A stretch of DNA of 64,000 bases from Glebionis coronaria (Eukaryota; Streptophyta; Magnoliopsida; Asterales; Asteraceae): assembly GCA_025667525.1 (NCBI GenBank), contig CM046878.1:574286868-574350867 (forward strand). Direction: 5' to 3'. Below the pieces are notes generated by a model that did no database searches, was not told the DNA's origin, and saw only the letters and a list, made by a program, of their open reading frames with translations. Below, in pieces: positions 21,580 through 33,770 of the stretch (position 1 is the stretch's first letter; each line of letters starts with the position of its first letter). The position numbers and the translations under genes were made by a program.

Positions 21580-23229
21580 TTAAATGGTCCATGGGGAAGC
21601 CTCGAATGTAATACCGGGATCAAAGACCTTGTCCTCGTTCCTGGAGGAAAATAATAAAGGAGAGGCCGGAGGATAAGTTTTGAAAGGTAGAAAAGTCCTT
21701 TCAACATACGAGAAGTATGTGAAGTCTTGATCCACGGGAGGTGGGGTGGGTAAAGGAGACAAAGTGTCATCCCCCAAAGACAATGGATGGTCACTAATCG
21801 GCAAAGCCGTAAAGGTATCAATCATAGAATGGTCATTGTCACCTCCCGGGTCAAAGCACTCATCCTCATTTCCCGATATGAAACGAGGAGAGTAAAAGCG
21901 ATACATCACCCGCTTGGGTGTGCACGCGGTAGGATGAGGTGGCAATATAATATGAGAAGTATGAGAACAATTACCTTCCACCTGTGTAGAGTCAAGTCTT
22001 TCCACCTCTGCGATAGAAGGAGGCATGGCTAACAAAGTATGCTCATTAATAGCAAGAGAAACAGGGCTATCAAAGTCCTCAATCCCTTTGTCAAAGAGGG
22101 GATTCACCTCACTAGATATATAGGCGTCATCAAAATCAAATAAAGGGTTCGAATAAATCTTGAAAGTTTCTTTCGGAACGTCTTCATCGGATAGTGACTC
22201 GTCATCACTAGAAGTAAAATCATCATCTTGATCAAAAAGAGGATTAGAGAAAACCAAAGAATCATCTTCCAAAGTGTTGGTGGAAGGAACATCATCATTA
22301 AGAGTGACCTCTTCCGTAAGCTCCTCAAAAGTTAGCACATCACAAACCTCATCAAAGAATTTATCAAGACCAAAATCACTAATCTCACTCGAAGTATCAC
22401 AATCCTTAGAGGCATTGGGGATATTAAGAGAGGGAAGTGCAATTACGTTAGGACATTGAGCAACTAGATCATTCCAAGAAATAGTATTCTCATCGTCATC
22501 ATCATCAATATAGTATGGACGCACAAGAGGAGGGGTATAATCACTAAGATTAGATACTTGCTCTTGTTGTTGTCGCTTTTCCTCCTCCCTAACTTCTTTT
22601 AGCAGAACAACGGCTTCTCGAAGTTGCAAAATAATGGCTTGTGTTTCGTCATTCAAAGTAGTGAGTCGTTGGGCAATACGAATTCTCTGAGAGGATTGAT
22701 GATTGAGGGTGGGATGTGGGGGCTCACAGTCATGAAAACCAGAATTATAGCACGGATGTGGCTCATAGGAAGTCATCGGTTGAGAAGAATTAGAACACGG
22801 AGTTGGTTCATAATAATCCATCGGTGAAGAAAAATGAGGACACGGATTTGGCTCATAATAATTCATTTGCTGACAATAAGAAGAATCGTGAGGGCCCCCA
22901 CAATTTTGGCAACATGGGTAAGGAGAAAAACCCGGTGAGTTTTGTGGATAGCTATTTCCATTGTCATAATTAGAACCTGGTTCTTGCCCGTGACCATACG
23001 GGTATCGTACCAGACACGAAACATGCCAATGAGAATCGCTTCCACAATAGATGCAAGGGGGAATAGGAAGTGGATTAGAAAAGGACGAATTAGTCGAGTT
23101 GCACGATGGACAAAATCCGAATTGTGTATTATCGATATCGTTTCTGCACCGCTCACATGTACACCATTGACATGAGTCGTTCCCGTATAATCGTCTCCCA
23201 CACCCGACGCAATGGACATAAGAATCCAT
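21580..23229 (-). CDS. Cys-rich retrotransposon ORF (549 aa)
   Basis: The ORF begins 204 bases after the right LTR, in the leader position of the outer element. Residues about 7-130 carry many CxxC pairs: CVGCGRRLYG, CQWCTCERC, CPSC, CIYCGSDSHWHVSC and CQNCGGPHDSSYC, likely a series of small zinc ribbons or knuckles. The middle has a short helical section (AQRLTTLNDETQAI..., a coiled-coil candidate). The rest is acidic and low in structure, ending FDPGITFEASPW. Such proteins are frequent in Asteraceae retroelements (recalled). Here no gag, protease or pol follows. The ORF is open for 1650 bases. It may bind element RNA; that is inference. Confidence 0.7.
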   Translation of the reverse strand: MDSYVHCVGCGRRLYGNDSCQWCTCERCRNDIDNTQFGFCPSCNSTNSSFSNPLPIPPCIYCGSDSHWHVSCLVRYPYGHGQEPGSNYDNGNSYPQNSPGFSPYPCCQNCGGPHDSSYCQQMNYYEPNPCPHFSSPMDYYEPTPCSNSSQPMTSYEPHPCYNSGFHDCEPPHPTLNHQSSQRIRIAQRLTTLNDETQAIILQLREAVVLLKEVREEEKRQQQEQVSNLSDYTPPLVRPYYIDDDDDENTISWNDLVAQCPNVIALPSLNIPNASKDCDTSSEISDFGLDKFFDEVCDVLTFEELTEEVTLNDDVPSTNTLEDDSLVFSNPLFDQDDDFTSSDDESLSDEDVPKETFKIYSNPLFDFDDAYISSEVNPLFDKGIEDFDSPVSLAINEHTLLAMPPSIAEVERLDSTQVEGNCSHTSHIILPPHPTACTPKRVMYRFYSPRFISGNEDECFDPGGDNDHSMIDTFTALPISDHPLSLGDDTLSPLPTPPPVDQDFTYFSYVERTFLPFKTYPPASPLLFSSRNEDKVFDPGITFEASPWTI

Positions 23230-23416
23230 AAAGAAAAATAGATAAGCAAGAAGAATATTTTTGGTGCAAAACCTTGAAAAAGAGATGCTTTTTATGATTT
23301 TTCAAATGTTTTTGGGATTTTTGAAAATTTTTGACACGAAAAATAACATTCACAAGTGAATGGATCACAAAAGCCAACGCGTCTCTCACAAAAAACCGTT
23401 AATCTTCACGAAAAGA

Positions 23417-23433
23417 GCCGGCAGCGCACCATT
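23417..23433 (-). other. Primer-binding-site-like sequence of the outer element
   Basis: On the minus strand directly after the LTR: AATGGTGCGCTGCCGGCTC. It resembles the Asp-tRNA primer site used by Athila-type elements (TGGCGCCGTTGCCGG) but with changes, so tRNA assignment is uncertain. Confidence 0.5.
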
Positions 23434-25164
23434 TAATACGAGGTTTTTAGCCAAGTATAAAATAATTTCGTTCCGAATCTTTTCGAATTGATTACCGATT
23501 AAAAGTGCGACTCAGTTGTTTCTGGTGGAAAAGAAATAGAATAGTAGTCGTTGTCTGAACTAATTAAAAACAAAGACTAGGAAAGATAAAAGTTAAAACT
23601 TTAAAAAGCAAAGGCAAAGTTAACAAAGCGTAAATAAAGCTAGAAATGATTAAAAATAAATGACGAGAAATTAAAGTAATAAAAGTAAATAACGTAAACT
23701 TAAAACGCAACTAAAAATAAACTAAGGCAAGGCAACTAAAAGTATAAACATAAAATAAATCTAAGGCAAGTTAACTAAAAGTGCGATTAAGGAAAAAGGC
23801 GGGAAAAATAAAGTTTAAAACTTAAAAACATAAACTTAAAATAAACCAAAACTGAAATTAAAAAACTAAGAAAAACTGCTCATCCGGAATAAATCCTTCA
23901 TCCGGAATAAATTCATTCATCCGGAATAAACTGTTCATCCGGAATAATTCCTTCATCCGGAATATAAAGCTTCATCCGGAATAAATTCATTTATCCGGAA
24001 TAAACATCTTCATCCAGAATATTCATTCATTCGGAATGTAGGCTTCATCCGGAATAAACAGTTCGTCCGGAATAAACAGTTCATTCGGAATAATTAAACT
24101 AATAAGCTCATTCGGAATAACTCCTTGATCCGGAATAATCCCTTGATGCGGAATATACTACTTTACTCGGAATAATGTGGCTCATTCGGAATAATTAAAT
24201 CAAAAGGCTTCATTCGGAAAGTTTTGCTTCATCTGGAATAATTACTGAGAATGCTTCATTCGGAATAAAATAAGGAAATGATGGTTCGGAATACTTGTTG
24301 GTTCGGAATCTGGGGAAAGTAAACAATGCGAAGAACAAGGAAGAACAAAAGGATACGAATTTAATCAAATCTAACAAAAATCAACCTAAAGAATAAACCA
24401 AAATAGCCACTAATGATTAACAAACAATAACTAATCAAACCAAAGCAATAAAACTAACACTAATGATCAAATCAATCAAAACCCACTTGATTAAAATTAA
24501 GAAAAACTCAAGAACACAACCATAATCAAAAGCAAAGATTAGACAAGAAAGGAAGAAGAAGATGAATTAAAAGCTTGATTAAAATGTTAAGATTCAATAA
24601 CAAGAACAACTTAAAGATTAAAGATAACAAATTAATCTAGAGAGAGAAAGCATAAAACTTAGAGAGAGAAAACTTAAACCTATCCTACTCCTAATCTAAT
24701 CCTAAAACTAACCAACCCTCTCCTAACAAATGAGGGTGGTATATATAGGAGAGGGAAGTGGTTGGTGGCTTCTCCTTTCTTTCTTTTCTTCCGTCTCGTC
24801 TTTAAAGTCTCGACTTTTGGCTCGGGATTTCTTTAAACTCGTCTTGAAATTTCTTCATAAATAAGACTTGAGTTCTTCGGCTTTATTAAACTTCCGTCTT
24901 TGGACTTTTTCTTTGATAAATCTTCAGAATAGGCCTTGGACTTCCGTTCTTTTTGCACTCTTGATTTCTTGACTTCGTCTTTTGTCTTTTTCTTTGATAA
25001 AAGCCCGTGAAAGCCCGTGTTTCCTTCCTTTTCACATTTGGTCCTAAAACACAACAAAAACACAAACCACGCATAATTCCGACATTTACGACATAAAATA
25101 CACGTTATGGTCTCGTTTTCATTACAATTAAGTGGTAAAAGGATGGGTGTTTTCACACCTATCA
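23434..25164 (-). repeat. Right LTR (5' LTR in element orientation), 1731 bp
   Basis: Direct repeat of 8274-10008. The minus-strand TATA box is at about 24738-24748. It holds the second copy of the CCGGAATAA minisatellite (about 23877-24310). Confidence 0.85.
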
Positions 25165-25169
25165 GGCTG

Positions 25170-27011
25170 CTTCCTGCACAATACCTGAGCACTTTCATCA
25201 GGTTATGGATGCAATCAAGAAACTAGATGATAATGCATACACATGGTTAGTTGACAGAAATCCAAATACACGATGTCGTGCTTACTTTGAAATGGACAGA
25301 TGTTGTGCAGCATTTGAAAATGGTATGTCTGAGAGTTTTAACTCTAGAATACTTGTGGCTAGAGGAAAGCCCATAATTACCATGTTAGAAGACATAAGGA
25401 TATACATTATGCAAAGGATTTGGGTCCTTAACAAGAAATTCGTGGAACACACACATCAAATTACTCTATTTTCTAAGAAGATGTTGGAGATTCATACAAT
25501 TAAAATAAGGTACAATACTGAAAGTTTTGTTTACATAAAAAGTGTCTAACATTTATTATAAAATTTATAATGATGAGTTGTAACACTATGATAGGAACTG
25601 GGTGGTGTACCGGAGTGGTTACCAAGAAGTTGAGGTTAGAAGAGATGACCATGCCTATGGTGTCAATGTTGATAAAAAAACTTTGTGGATGCAGAATGTA
25701 GGAGCTAACAGGGTATACCTTGTGTCCATATTGTGGCTGCTTATTCTCACCTAGGTTTGAATCCAGAGGTAGGTGTCAGTGACTGGTATTCTAAGTCCAA
25801 ATGGATTGACTGTTATAAGCACTCCATTAGACCTGTCCCTAGTTCTAGTGTATGGAAGAGAACAGAGCTTGAAAAACCATTACCACCCCAAGAAATAAAA
25901 ATGTCGGGCAGACCCAGGAAACAAAGGATTAGGCATCCTTCAGAAAATGACCATGAAATTAGTAGGGTTGGAAGAGTGATTCATTGCCATAGGTGCAGGC
26001 AATCTGGGAACATTAGAAAGAATTGCAAGAATACCCCAAGAACTAAACCAAAGAATTTTTATGATGTTCTTTATGAACAACAAAGTCAGACACCAAATGA
26101 AGGGTATGTAAGTAGTTCGCAGGCTACACAGGATAAGACAGTAGACATGGCTGACCCTGTTATGCCAGTATCAGAAGCCAATGTTACAACTCCAATCTTA
26201 AAGAAACCTGCTGGTACCTCAAGAAATACCCATCTGGTTCAAAGAAGCCTCCAATTGCACCTAAGAATCCTAATCAACCCAAATTAGACAAAGGGAAAAA
26301 ACCAGCAACTGATGGTGGGACAAGTTTAACTCCAGAGGTACACTTCAATCAATAAAACAATGACAATGTAATTAACTATAAATGAACTTAGCTTATAATT
26401 GGAAAACTTGTGTATAGGAACATCTTGAGGAAATGGGAAGACAGGCTTTGGAAGAGCTTCTAAGATAGGCTAAAGAAAAAGCAAAGTGGGAAGCTGAGGA
26501 GCAACAGAGAATAGATGATGATGATGCTGCTTGGAAAGACTACAATAGTGAGTTTGCATCATGGGAGATATATGGGTCTTCAGCTAGGCAAATACCTGGA
26601 AGAACGTCTATTACAAGACATACGGCTGAAATAAGAATGCACAATCAACCAGTAGATGAAATTTTTATGTCCAACCCTGAAGATGCAGCAGACTACTTTG
26701 ATACACAAGACATGATACATGGAGATGAATCTGACTTAGGTGCTACATCTCAATCAGTCAATTCTCAAGAAAGCCACTTCATATTAAGAGAAAAAGGTAA
26801 ATCTGTTATGTCAAGTGCTCCTGTACCCAAAAAAAGAGGAAGGCCAAAGACCAAAAAAGGCTCACAAATAGACATAGCAGTTCCTTTTAGGGTTACACAC
26901 AAGAACAGAGGTAGATCTGAAAGGATAGCTAAGATGAAATCCAAGAAACTGAAGTTTGATGAAGTTGAAAATGGATCTACACCAGCCAAGGCTCTTCACC
27001 TTAGTGATTGA
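25170..27011 (+). pseudogene. MuDR-type MULE transposase, 3' half
   Basis: The frame resumes after the LTR element with 'AASCTIPEHF', then FEMDRCCAAFENGMSESFNS, usual just after the catalytic part of plant MULE transposases. An intron at 25510-25594 (AG|GTACAA ... GATAG|G) joins in frame. The SWIM zinc finger follows (CGCRM, then ELTGIPCVH at about 25684-25730), with a TAG at 25699-25701 in place of its Trp codon and a frameshift just before it. A zinc knuckle, CHRCRQSGNIRKNC, has Asn where His is expected. A second intron is 26338-26417. The end has an AT-hook-like KKRGRPKTKK at about 26830 and stops at 27009-27011. Several stops and shifts make it non-functional. Confidence 0.85.
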
Positions 27012-27612
27012 GTATATGAAGCTATTGTAATAGTTTACTGTAATCTGGATATTGTTTATGTAGCAAATCTGTGATGGTATTGGTCTAATGACCTAAACAA
27101 TTGAACCAAGATTTTGAATAGGATAAGGTAGGAATGATATTGTTGTTTAATGTGTGATTCATATGAAATAGATGCACAAATTTTCTGCTGTTAATCACAT
27201 GCCATGGATAGCATGAGAATCTCTTATAAAAAGCAACATCTTTTGTTTTATATGGCATTGTTTAACAAGTTCGAATGGAAACCAGGACCACCTTGTATCC
27301 TAGTTGGGAAATGGTTTGTACAGGTCACATTATTTTACAAAAATTGTGTATGTATCCACATGTTTTCACACAAGACAATCAATCTAAACAAAGCATTACA
27401 TACCAACACACCATTACATACCCTGGTCTTTAAACCTACCAATACTTACCAAGACTACAAAATCTACCAATACATACCAAGTCTGCAAAAGCTACCAATA
27501 CATACCAAGATAAACACAGCATAATATCAGATACCCTAGAATAACAGCTAATAACTTAACCATTACATATAGAAACCATAAAATATTCATGAAAAGTTCA
27601 TAAAAGTGTTTA
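27012..27612 (+). other. Spacer between convergent MULE genes
   Basis: AT-rich, non-coding. Around 27430-27515 the phrase CTACCAATACATACCAAG occurs three times about 30 bases apart (a short tandem repeat). Confidence 0.5.
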
Positions 27613-28190
27613 TCAAACCTTAGCTTTGCCCTTTCCTTTGATTGCAGTTTTAGGACCCTTCATCTGTTCATAGATTTTCAACCAAGTCATTTGGTTAGAA
27701 AGACCAATGACACAACCAGTGACTTCAATAGGACTTTTAGCAATCTGTTTTGAAGATGCATTAACATGTATGTATTTACCTTTGATAGCATCATAAGCTT
27801 TTGGTGCAAATACCCATTTTGAGTTATGAGCAGGGCTTTCAAGGTGGACACTAGAATCATCACTTTCAGTTGAATCTTTTGTATCATACCCATACCATTT
27901 GAGAATGGCTGCTGGGATTTCATTATCATATGATCTTTTAGATCCATGTCCAAGACATGATCCACCAGCATATGATCTTTTCAAACCCTTAAATTTTTTA
28001 GATCCATGACCTTTACATGAATCCATGGTTTCTAAAGAATACCCTTGAGTCATAGCATCTCCTGATTCATTGTCACTACGAATTTGAATAATTTCTGCAA
28101 AAAAACATTGCATACAAAGGATGACATATGGGTATAGTGTGAAAACATGGCTAATAATTCGACACCATACTTACCTTTCCCTTTATCCAT
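27613..28190 (-). CDS. Unknown two-exon gene carried by the MULE
   Basis: On the minus strand exon 1 is 28190-28175 (ATGGATAAAGGGAAAG), the intron 28174-28095 (GTAAGTATGG ... TTTTTTGCAG), and exon 2 28094-27613. The splice joins in frame to MDKGKEIIQIRSDNES and gives about 165 residues. The protein is hydrophilic, with a Gly/Lys/Ser-rich part (residues about 25-55) and a lysine-rich end (KTAIKGKGKAKV). It has an intact frame, unlike the transposase. I do not recognise a domain. It faces the transposase tail to tail, the position that mudrB has in maize MuDR; whether it does a similar job is inference. Confidence 0.6.
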
Positions 28191-28495
28191 TTGTGAAGTC
28201 TTTTGATAAATCCCTAAATGTTAAGCTGTTACATGTCTATTTTTTACTTAAACTTAAATGGAAGTAAATGGGGATGTCAAATGGTTTGGTGAGACTCATT
28301 TATATCATAGAGACCATGTAGGTGGGAGTATGCCATAAATATGGTTAACACATACAGTCAACACATTTGCTGATATAACTTATCAGGGGAAAAAACTTGG
28401 GCATATAACATATCAGGGGAACATAACAAAAACTAGTAACATCTTCATGCTAATCTTGCAAGAATCATAAACAACAAAAATCTGGCAACAAATGA
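28191..28495. other. MULE sequence between the two-exon gene and the CACTA insertion
   Basis: Non-coding, likely the 5' region of the minus-strand gene. A short direct repeat, ATATCAGGGGA, appears at about 28379 and 28409. Confidence 0.35.
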
Positions 28496-28514
28496 CACTA
28501 CAACAAAATGAAGG

Positions 28515-28930
28515 TAAGGCAACACTACTAAAGTGTTGTATTATGTCTTTAAAATGTTGCATTACACATAATGCGACACTTTACCAAGTGCTACGTTATG
28601 CAACGTCGCCTTAGATATATGCAACACTTATATAGGATTCAGCAGCATTTTTCGAAAGTGTTGCCTATTTTTTGCAATTGTGATACTTTAATGTGTAACA
28701 CTTTTAAAATAAAATGCAACACTTTATACACATAAATGCAACACTCTTTTATTTAATAACAACACTTTTTACACACAAATGCAACACTTATGTACACAAA
28801 TACAACACTTATACACACAAATGCAACACTCTTTCATTTAATAACAACACTTTTTGCACTAATGTGCAACACTTTTCATTTGGAATCAAACATTCAAGAA
28901 TTTAGTGCGACACTTTTTAACTGTTTAGTA
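28515..28930. repeat. Left subterminal repeats of the CACTA element
   Basis: About fifteen to twenty copies of GCAACACTT or its complement AAGTGTTGC. The right end (about 33520-33690) has the same motif in fewer copies. Confidence 0.85.
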
Positions 28931-31900
28931 ACACTTTTATTTCATGCATCATAAATGTTGAATGTTTATAATACACAAATTTTTCAACAAGTCTAATATA
29001 TAAACTAATTTTTTATTCCATAAATAAATTCATTAAAAATATAATATTGTACATTAACCAAGTTATTGTGAAATCTAATATACATATTCTAATAGAAGGG
29101 TAGTTATTAATCAAAATTCCAAGGATCTTGACACCTTTGAAGCTTCACATACATCTTTTTTTGATAGAATACGTCAAAGTAATGTAACCTGTGATACACA
29201 AAATAATATAAGATTAGTTTTTTCTACATGTCTCTAAATTAAAAGGATAGCTGCCAGTAAAGTAAGATAGTTACCAGTAATTTGTAACTAGGAAAACTCT
29301 AATAAATATCTACAATAGTTCTTTGAAAAAATTAACCAATAAAAAAATAAACCAATAGATCTTATAGCATATATGTAGTTTTTGTCCTTATGAGGATCGT
29401 GTGTGGTAAAATCAGTTTGACAACCATATAACCATTCAGCCGTTAAAAAAAACCATATAACCATTCAATATCCTCTATGTTTCGAAATTAACGTGCACCT
29501 AATTTCAACAAATATATATTCTTTATGGTCGAACTAGAACTATATACTATTGCATTATTTAGTATCAAACGATTAGGAAAGTACTCTCACGTTGCAACGG
29601 GACAGACTTGTAGCCGACCCATGTATACTTTCTTTCAGTAGCCTTTTGTTTCGTACTTTGATAAATAAATATTAAAGAATAACGAGTCTAAATACAATAC
29701 GCTTTGAAATAATTGTCTGTTTACTTGATAACATGGTATATAACTGAAGCTAACTAACTGCTTCAATTAACATGAAAAAATGAAAGTACACTCTTACCAT
29801 TAAAAATCCTTAAATGGACACAGCCCATTTCACAAAGTTATTGGCTTATATTGGTTTTTACTTTTTAGGCACTCGTTAGTTGTCCAGACCTACTTGATGT
29901 CAATGTACTTTTGTTTAAATAACAATTGAGAAATAGTATGTGTATTCATATTTGAATGAAGTGAACTCAACACATTTGCAACCATACAATTATGCTATCA
30001 AACGGATTAATATGACTACAATAGCAACCTCTACCACAAGTCAGAGTGAATACCTGTAGCACACCAGTCCATCGTATTTGAATGAAGTGAACTCCATAAG
30101 TTAGATCGTCGCGTCCATGAAAGTATCCACCTAGAGGGACATACCATCGGTTAGTTTACAGTTTAATTTTCAAAGTAAAACGTGATATATATATTAGAGA
30201 GACAGGACCTCAATACATCAAAAGTTTTTTAAGGCATGAACCATGTGTGAAACATATAAAGACCCAACTCATATGTAAAGAGACTGTTTGGGTTAGATGA
30301 TTAAATCTGAACATTACGTTTCAATATAGTAGATACGCCGTTTTGAGGGCATTTGGAATTGCTCATTCAAACTGGTTATCTATGACATGTAAGTTAAATA
30401 AGCAATTTGGAAATCGTAGCTATGAACATCTATATTTCAAAATACAATAACCACTTTTAAAAAGGAGTCCCAATACACTTTTTTCAACTCCAACTGCGTG
30501 AACCATTAATATTGTGTATCCTGCAGTTACCTATTTGGATCTAAAACAAACTCAGAATTGTTAACAGACTTTTCGGATAGTCCAGACTAATAAAGAAAAA
30601 GTACCTTGTAAGATCAAAGCTAACTGAATGAGCTTGATAGTTCTCTACAAAACCTTCTTGGTAGCTGGTGAATAGGCAAAACTTTCTGCAACAAAATATC
30701 AATAACTTTTAACGTAAAAACTTTTTCTTCAAACATTGTCTGGAAAATCGATTAACAATTAGTGTAAAAGTGCAATTCTAATACAGCCTACGGTAAAAAG
30801 AGAAACGGTTTTGAACCTCGTCCTTATAAACATCAAGATACTTTACCATAAGAATCTAGATTTCAAAGGGCACTTAGACCCTGACACGTTGATTTACACC
30901 TTTGACCAAGTCTTATGGCAAACATAGTGAAGTATTCAACTCAGCATCAAGACAAAAACACCTAAAATAATTCCACCTGCAACATAGACGGCTATTAATA
31001 TTTTGTGCAATAAATTTCTATTTTATACAAATGAGGCTCGGATTTGCAAATACATAAGTGATACCAGATACCCGCCATGGCTACAATCATGGTATGGGTG
31101 TGGCCGCCCGCTAGTATGATAAACACGCTAAGGAAAAAATAAACGTAGAAGATCACCATAATCGCTTAATTATATACCATAAATTTTCATTTTATCTAAA
31201 TGAGGCTTAAATCTGTAAGTACATAAGCGGCACCAGATATCCGTGAGTAGAAACTGTAAGCTGTGTCAGCAGCAGCAACCCACATCAACAACAACCCACA
31301 TTAGTAGTGCAAGTTATGTCTCTAGTCACGACATCAGCAATAATAAGTCGCATCAAGAGAAATAAAATGCATCAAAAGCAGCAACAAGCGGCTGTAGCAA
31401 TCTGTGTCATCAGCAACCGGAATATTTTGTTGAGTACATAAGCAAATCAGCCAATTACATAAGAAAATAAGCAGAGAAATTAGTAATCCCAAACACCCCC
31501 TTGTCACTTTTAGCTAAATAATTGGACCTAAGCATAAAAGGAAAAAAAATAAGTAATATTTTGTCACTTCAACTCACAGGTCCAGCTGATCTCCTAATGT
31601 TTGGTTGTCTACTCTTTGAAAAAGAAAGGCCGACAAGATAGGACTATTGAGAACTTCAGCAATACATCTAGACATGAACTAGAATAGCTATGATGTCTTC
31701 CAAAATAAATTAAAACTAAACACACATGGGAAAGTCAGACAACACATGAGACTTAACTAGTGTAAATCATGCAAAGATCATGTGCATTGAATATCTTTGT
31801 ATAAAATAATCCTAATCTACAACAACACATAGAATGTAAACAGACCTTCACAGCACTTGTAGCTACAGCCAGAGATCCTCCTTGGCTTTTAACCCTGAAT

Positions 31901-32484
31901 TACTCTGAAAATAGAGTTAAACATTTATAGGTAAGACTTAGAAGAAATAAGGATCCGGACACCACAAAATAGTTGTGGCGTAGAAACAGCTAAAATTTGT
32001 TATTATTCAAAGCAAAGCCATCAGAAAAATAACATCACCTATTGACGTATAGCCGTTAAAATTTCAGCATCCACAACACGTATTCATTGTGTACTTTTTG
32101 CAACAGTGGCTCTACACCCGATACATATGCTTCTGAATATTATCTACTATACTCAATTGATATTCGTAGATGATGTCTGTGTAAGAGTTCATATACACTT
32201 ACAATCATACCACCCGCTGATACACACATACACAAGGAGTCAAGTATTTGGATAATCGAGTGACTACGACACCTGATAATTTTCTCAAAGAAGGTCTCAA
32301 GATCGACAACATAATGAATTTCATAGGCGCACCAAATCAAGCCACAACCACATTGATCACTATCCAGATAAATGTATTTGATTGTGGTAAACTTGAAATA
32401 GGTGTGAGTGCCTTGCACAAGGTCACTAATATATGAAACCTAGTAGGTTCACTACTTTCAGTATTAGTAATAATTTTAAACTTA
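28931..32484. other. CACTA interior, no recognised gene
   Basis: AT-rich sequence. A minus-strand ORF of 92 residues (32140-32418) has no recognised family. Nothing else is supported. Confidence 0.4.
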
Positions 32485-32865
32485 GGGGCTGTTTGTTTTA
32501 ACTTATATAACGTAAGCCCATTTCGACTTATATAACATAAGCCCCAATTTTGTGGCTTATTTGGAAACTTCTGGGCTAATATAAGCTTATTATGTTACAA
32601 TAAACTTATATAAACCCGTAAATCTCCAAATAAGTTTACAAAATTGGGTTTTATGAAATATAAGCAGAAATATAACTTAGTTTTGGCTTAAATAACATAA
32701 GCTCTAGTTTTGTGGCTTATTTTGAGACTTAGGGGCTTATACAAGTCTATTATATCATAATAAACTTATATAAGCCAACAAGTCTCCAAATAAGTCACAA
32801 AACTAAGGCTTATGTTATATAAGCCAAAATTGGCTTACGTTATATAAGCCAACCCAAACACCCCC
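32485..32865. mobile_element. Tourist-like MITE inside the CACTA element (381 bp)
   Basis: The ends are GGGGCTGTTTG (32485) and CAAACACCCCC (to 32865), with a TTA duplication at 32482-32484 and 32866-32868. The inverted repeats extend about 60 bases with ACTTATATAACGTAAGCC-type sequence, and related GCTTATATAAGCC tracts recur inside. A 3-bp TTA site points to the PIF/Harbinger (Tourist) group. Confidence 0.8.
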
Positions 32866-33520
32866 TTAGTGCCAAACCCAAGATATTGTATACATATAAA
32901 CATACACTAAAATCTGTTACAACAACTTATTATTAAATCAACTATATGTTTTAAATACAATAGGTTATCTTTATCTCAAGAAATAGATCAATGTAATTGC
33001 TAACAAACACTTTCACTATAATTCACTAGCATCTGAAGCAAATCAATTCTATGTTTATCGCAAAAAACTTAATTTAATATAGTTATATGGTGTATAGCAT
33101 ATATCCAAAAACAATTAGAAATACCTATAAAAATTAACTAAAAAAATTGAAGACGAAACCCTAGATCTAAAAGCAATTTTAATTTCTAGAGTAAAAATCA
33201 AACCTTAAATGCAAAATGGTGGCTGACGAAAGATGGCAATAGGATGTGGTGTTGTGTCTTCGAGATGATAAAATCTATATGTGGTGTGTCTGAGATGAGG
33301 ATTTTGGAGATACGGGGGTTGAATGGAGATGTTGGGTTTTTGAGACTTGGAATAGGATACGGGATAATGAGAGATTAGTGGGTGAGTTAGCCGAACAAAG
33401 AGGGAAAATTTTGGGGTTTTAGATTTTGGGAGAATTGTTAGCGGGAACAATGAGAGGAAGAAGAAAGAGCCAAACAATTTGGGTAAAATATGTAGATTTT
33501 TTATGAGTTTTCACCAAGTG
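32866..33520 (-). other. Possible captured 5'-UTR sequence in the CACTA element
   Basis: On the minus strand, 33477-33205 is open for 90 codons, rich in pyrimidines and short 'CAAACCC/CCAAAATTT' tracts, and followed by AAG|GTTTGATTT, a donor-like site. This looks more like a gene leader plus first intron than a protein. Weak evidence. Confidence 0.25.
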
Positions 33521-33770
33521 TTATTTTATTGCCACATTTTGTAAGAAGTGTTGCTTTATATTATTAAATTGGCAGCACTTTAAAAAAAGTGTTGGTTTAG
33601 ATTACAATATGCAACACTTATTTTAAAAATGTTGCTTTATTACTAATGTTGATAAAACGGCAACACCTTTTATAAGTGTTGCTTGTAAAACGTTGCCTTA
33701 GGCTCATTTTCTTGTAGTGTGATATCATAAATATATTCAATTCATTGTAAAATTAACAAACATAGAATGA

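Larger units (their letters stand above)
8274..25164 (-). mobile_element. Nonautonomous LTR retrotransposon (minus orientation), inserted in the MULE transposase
   Basis: Two direct LTRs (8274-10008 and 23434-25164) bound it, with the 5-bp target-site duplication GGCTG at 8269-8273 and 25165-25169. On the minus strand the LTR begins TGATAGGTGTGAAAACACC and ends CCTCGTATTA. Next to the right LTR, minus strand, lies a primer-binding-like TGGTGCGCTGCCGGC, which resembles but does not equal the Asp-tRNA site of Athila-type gypsy elements. A polypurine tract (AGTGTAGGGGA) abuts the left LTR. The only sizeable ORF is a Cys-rich protein; gag-pol is missing. The interior is split by the copia-type element at 10569-20109. 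Without that insertion it is about 7.3 kb. Confidence 0.85.
28496..33719. mobile_element. Nonautonomous CACTA (En/Spm-type) transposon, 5.2 kb
   Basis: The left end is CACTACAACAAAATGA and the right end is ATTTTCTTGTAGTG, inverted copies, with a 3-bp duplication TGA at 28493-28495 and 33720-33722, as is known for CACTA elements. Both ends are full of the subterminal motif GCAACACTT (many copies in about 28515-28925 and about 33520-33690), the usual transposase-binding repeats. No transposase is recognised inside. Confidence 0.9.

Noticed and set aside
28714..28905. 63-codon ORF with repeats 'THKCNT'
   Set aside because: Just the translation of the CACTA subterminal repeats.
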